Shown here piece by piece: positions 36,130 to 37,786 of a stretch of DNA of 37,786 bases (position 1 is the stretch's first letter; each line of letters begins with the position of its first letter). The stretch is from Stenotrophomonas panacihumi. Its GTDB lineage: Bacteria; Pseudomonadota; Gammaproteobacteria; Xanthomonadales; Xanthomonadaceae. Location of the stretch: the NCBI RefSeq assembly GCF_001431645.1, contig NZ_LLXU01000113.1, forward strand, positions 1 to 37,786, given 5' to 3'. Position numbers and translations under genes: made by a program. Under the pieces are notes generated by a model. The model did not search any database, was not told where the DNA came from, and saw nothing but the letters and a program-made list of their open reading frames with translations.

Positions 36130-37410
36130 AACCACCTGGAAGGCCTCGCGCGCGGCCTTCAGCGTGGCCTCCAGGACCGCCGCGTCGTGCGCGCTGGAGA
36201 CAAACCCGGCCTCGTAGGCGGACGGCGCCAGGAACACGCCACGTTCGAGCATGGCGTGGAAGAAGCGGTTGAATGCCGGGATGTCGCAGGCGGTGGCCTG
36301 CGCGTAGCTCGTCACCTTTTCATTGGTGAAGAACAGGCCGAACATCGCGCCGACCTGGTTGGTGGTCACCGTCACGCCCGCTTCTCCCGCCGCCGCTTCC
36401 AGCCCTTCGCACAGGCGCGCGGTGGCGGTGGTGAGGTCGCGATGGAAATCCGGTGCCTGCACCAGTTCGAGCATCGCCAGGCCCGCGGCCATCGCCACCG
36501 GATTGCCGCTCAGCGTGCCGGCCTGGTAGATCGGGCCGGAAGGGGCGATCTGCGACATCAGTTCGCGACGGCCGCCATAGGCGCCTACCGGCATGCCGCC
36601 GCCGATGATCTTGCCGAAGGTGCTCAGGTCCGGGGTGATGCCGTAATGCGCCTGCGCACCGCCGAGGGCGACGCGGAAGCCGGTCATCACCTCGTCGAAG
36701 ATCAGCAGCGCGCCATGGCGCGTGCACAGGTCGCGCAGGTGTTCCAGGTAGCCCGGCAGCGGCGGGATGCAGTTGGCGTTGCCGACCACCGGTTCGATGA
36801 TCACCGCTGCTACTTCGCCGCCGATGTCGTCGAACAGCGCGGTGGCGCCGTCGAAATCGTTGTAGCTCAGCGTCGCCGTCAGCTCGCTCAGGCCGGCCGG
36901 CACGCCCGGCGAGGTCGGCACGCCGAGGGTGAGCATGCCGCTGCCGGCCTTCACCAGGAACGAGTCGCCGTGGCCGTGGTAGCAGCCTTCGAACTTGACG
37001 ATGCGGTTGCGCCCGGTGGCGCCGCGCGCGAGGCGGATCGCCGACAGCGTGGCCTCGGTGCCGGAGTTGACCATGCGCACCATCTCGCACGAGGGCACCA
37101 GGCGGGTGATGGTTTCGGCCATCGTCACTTCGGCCGCGCAGGGCGCGCCGTAGGACAGGCCGTCGCGCACCGCGCGCTCGACCGCCTCGCGCACCGCCGG
37201 GTGGTTGTGGCCGACGATCATCGGGCCCCACGAGCCGACGTAGTCGATGTAGCGGTTGCCGTCGACGTCGAACAGGTATGCGCCATCGGCGCGCTGCACG
37301 AAGAACGGCTCGCCGCCGACCGAACGGAACGCGCGCACCGGCGAGTTCACGCCGCCGGGGATCAGCTGCTGGGCGCGGGAGAACAGGGCGTGCGAGCGTT
37401 CGTGGTTCAT
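36118..37410 (-). CDS. hemL: Glutamate-1-semialdehyde 2,1-aminomutase
   Basis: PLP enzyme making 5-aminolevulinate, the haem precursor, in the C5 pathway. 430 residues, family length. N-terminal [53 protein letters not shown] and [16 protein letters not shown] are diagnostic. Lys267 in [18 protein letters not shown] is the Schiff-base lysine. Start at 37410 ([10 protein letters not shown]); no strong ribosome site. Lies 30 bp downstream of thiE on the same strand and is probably co-transcribed with it. Confidence 0.98.
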   Translation of the reverse strand: MNHERSHALFSRAQQLIPGGVNSPVRAFRSVGGEPFFVQRADGAYLFDVDGNRYIDYVGSWGPMIVGHNHPAVREAVERAVRDGLSYGAPCAAEVTMAETITRLVPSCEMVRMVNSGTEATLSAIRLARGATGRNRIVKFEGCYHGHGDSFLVKAGSGMLTLGVPTSPGVPAGLSELTATLSYNDFDGATALFDDIGGEVAAVIIEPVVGNANCIPPLPGYLEHLRDLCTRHGALLIFDEVMTGFRVALGGAQAHYGITPDLSTFGKIIGGGMPVGAYGGRRELMSQIAPSGPIYQAGTLSGNPVAMAAGLAMLELVQAPDFHRDLTTATARLCEGLEAAAGEAGVTVTTNQVGAMFGLFFTNEKVTSYAQATACDIPAFNRFFHAMLERGVFLAPSAYEAGFVSSAHDAAVLEATLKAAREAFQVVAAG

Positions 37411-37440
37411 CGGGATGTCCGTGCGGAAAGCGAAGGGGGT

Positions 37441-37786
37441 CAGGCGGCGTCGAAACAGGCGCGATAGGCCTGCAGCGCGGCGAGCGGGTCGGGCGCGGCG
37501 TAGACGCCGCTGATGACGGCCAGCAGGTCGGCGCCGGCGGCGACCAATGCGGTGCCATTGTCCGGGGTGATGCCGCCGATCGCCACCCGCGGCACGCCCA
37601 ACGTTGCGGCCCCGCTCAGCAGCGCGGGCTCGGCGTGGCGGGTGTTCTGCTTGCTGGCGCTGGGGAAGAACGCGCCGAAGGCGACGTAGCTGGCGCCGGC
37701 CACGACCGCGCGCGTGGCCAGCGCGAGGTCGTCGTAGCAGGAGGCGCCGATGATCGCGTCCGCGCCGAGCAGCGCGCGCGCGGCGG
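37441..37786 (-). CDS. thiE: Thiamine phosphate synthase ThiE (N-terminal part beyond window)
   Basis: Joins HMP-PP and the thiazole phosphate to give thiamine phosphate. Only the C-terminal 114 residues are inside the window. [32 protein letters not shown] (the FPS/TxTK phosphate-binding region), [13 protein letters not shown] and [13 protein letters not shown] are classic ThiE strands of the TIM barrel. The frame has no stop up to the right edge, so the start lies outside. A GTG at 37703 is internal, not a start. It completes the pathway whose pyrimidine branch starts with thiC at 3196. I saw no riboswitch in the visible part. Confidence 0.95.

Overview
The window is chromosomal, high-GC (roughly two thirds G+C by eye) gammaproteobacterial DNA of the Xanthomonadaceae/Lysobacter type. 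The best evidence is the gene content. It has a PPi-dependent phosphofructokinase together with an H+-pyrophosphatase, a short 187-residue adenylate kinase, large CirA-like TonB-dependent receptors with dedicated regulators, a DedA-PAP2-LssY fusion protein, and the non-phosphorylating L-fucose pathway described in Xanthomonas campestris. I saw no prophage, IS transposase, CRISPR array, rRNA or tRNA.

Layout. 1-2706 (-): 5'-complete TonB-dependent receptor cut by the window edge. 2998-5073 (+): TPP riboswitch and thiC. 5466-11708 (+): a membrane-spanning winged-helix regulator with a PD40 beta-propeller, an AraC-type regulator, and a second receptor paralogous to the first. 11866-12981 (-): pseudo-receiver/HDOD protein with a TTG start. 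13131-18643: soluble pyrophosphatase (ppa), membrane H+-PPase (hppA) and PPi-phosphofructokinase (pfp), all on the minus strand, with two small hypothetical genes between them on the plus strand. adk follows at 18781. This amounts to a pyrophosphate-economy neighbourhood.

19345-21621: an adk-mpl intergenic region that appears to encode an unannotated minus-strand small RNA with a C-rich hairpin loop and a U8 terminator; then mpl and a LON-N-domain protein. 21626-26236: DedA-PAP2-LssY membrane protein (-), a small Kdo-kinase-like kinase (+), an HSDL2-like SDR (+), and a voltage-gated K+ channel with a zinc-ribbon tail (-). 26319-27542: acetylornithine aminotransferase. 27543-28137: a non-coding stretch with two long composite palindromes. 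28138-28749 (-): HAD hydrolase.

28915-35567 (+): a complete L-fucose catabolic operon. It holds 2-keto-3-deoxy-L-fuconate dehydrogenase, FAH-family diketo-acid hydrolase, L-fuconate dehydratase, fuconolactonase, L-fucose dehydrogenase, FucP-like permease and a FadR-type GntR regulator. It has a plausible promoter and palindromic operators in front of its first gene. Together the enzymes would oxidise L-fucose to pyruvate and lactate without phosphorylation. 35645-36097: azurin. 36118-37786 (-): hemL and the C-terminal part of thiE, cut by the window edge.

The strongest candidates for something undescribed are the adk-mpl small RNA, the paired 22-bp-spaced TTCGGCAAA/GCAAA sites around the AraC gene, and the two composite palindromes. 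Also notable are three divergent protein architectures: a pseudo-receiver HDOD, a PAP2 domain lacking its PSGH histidine, and a K+ channel with a C-terminal zinc ribbon.
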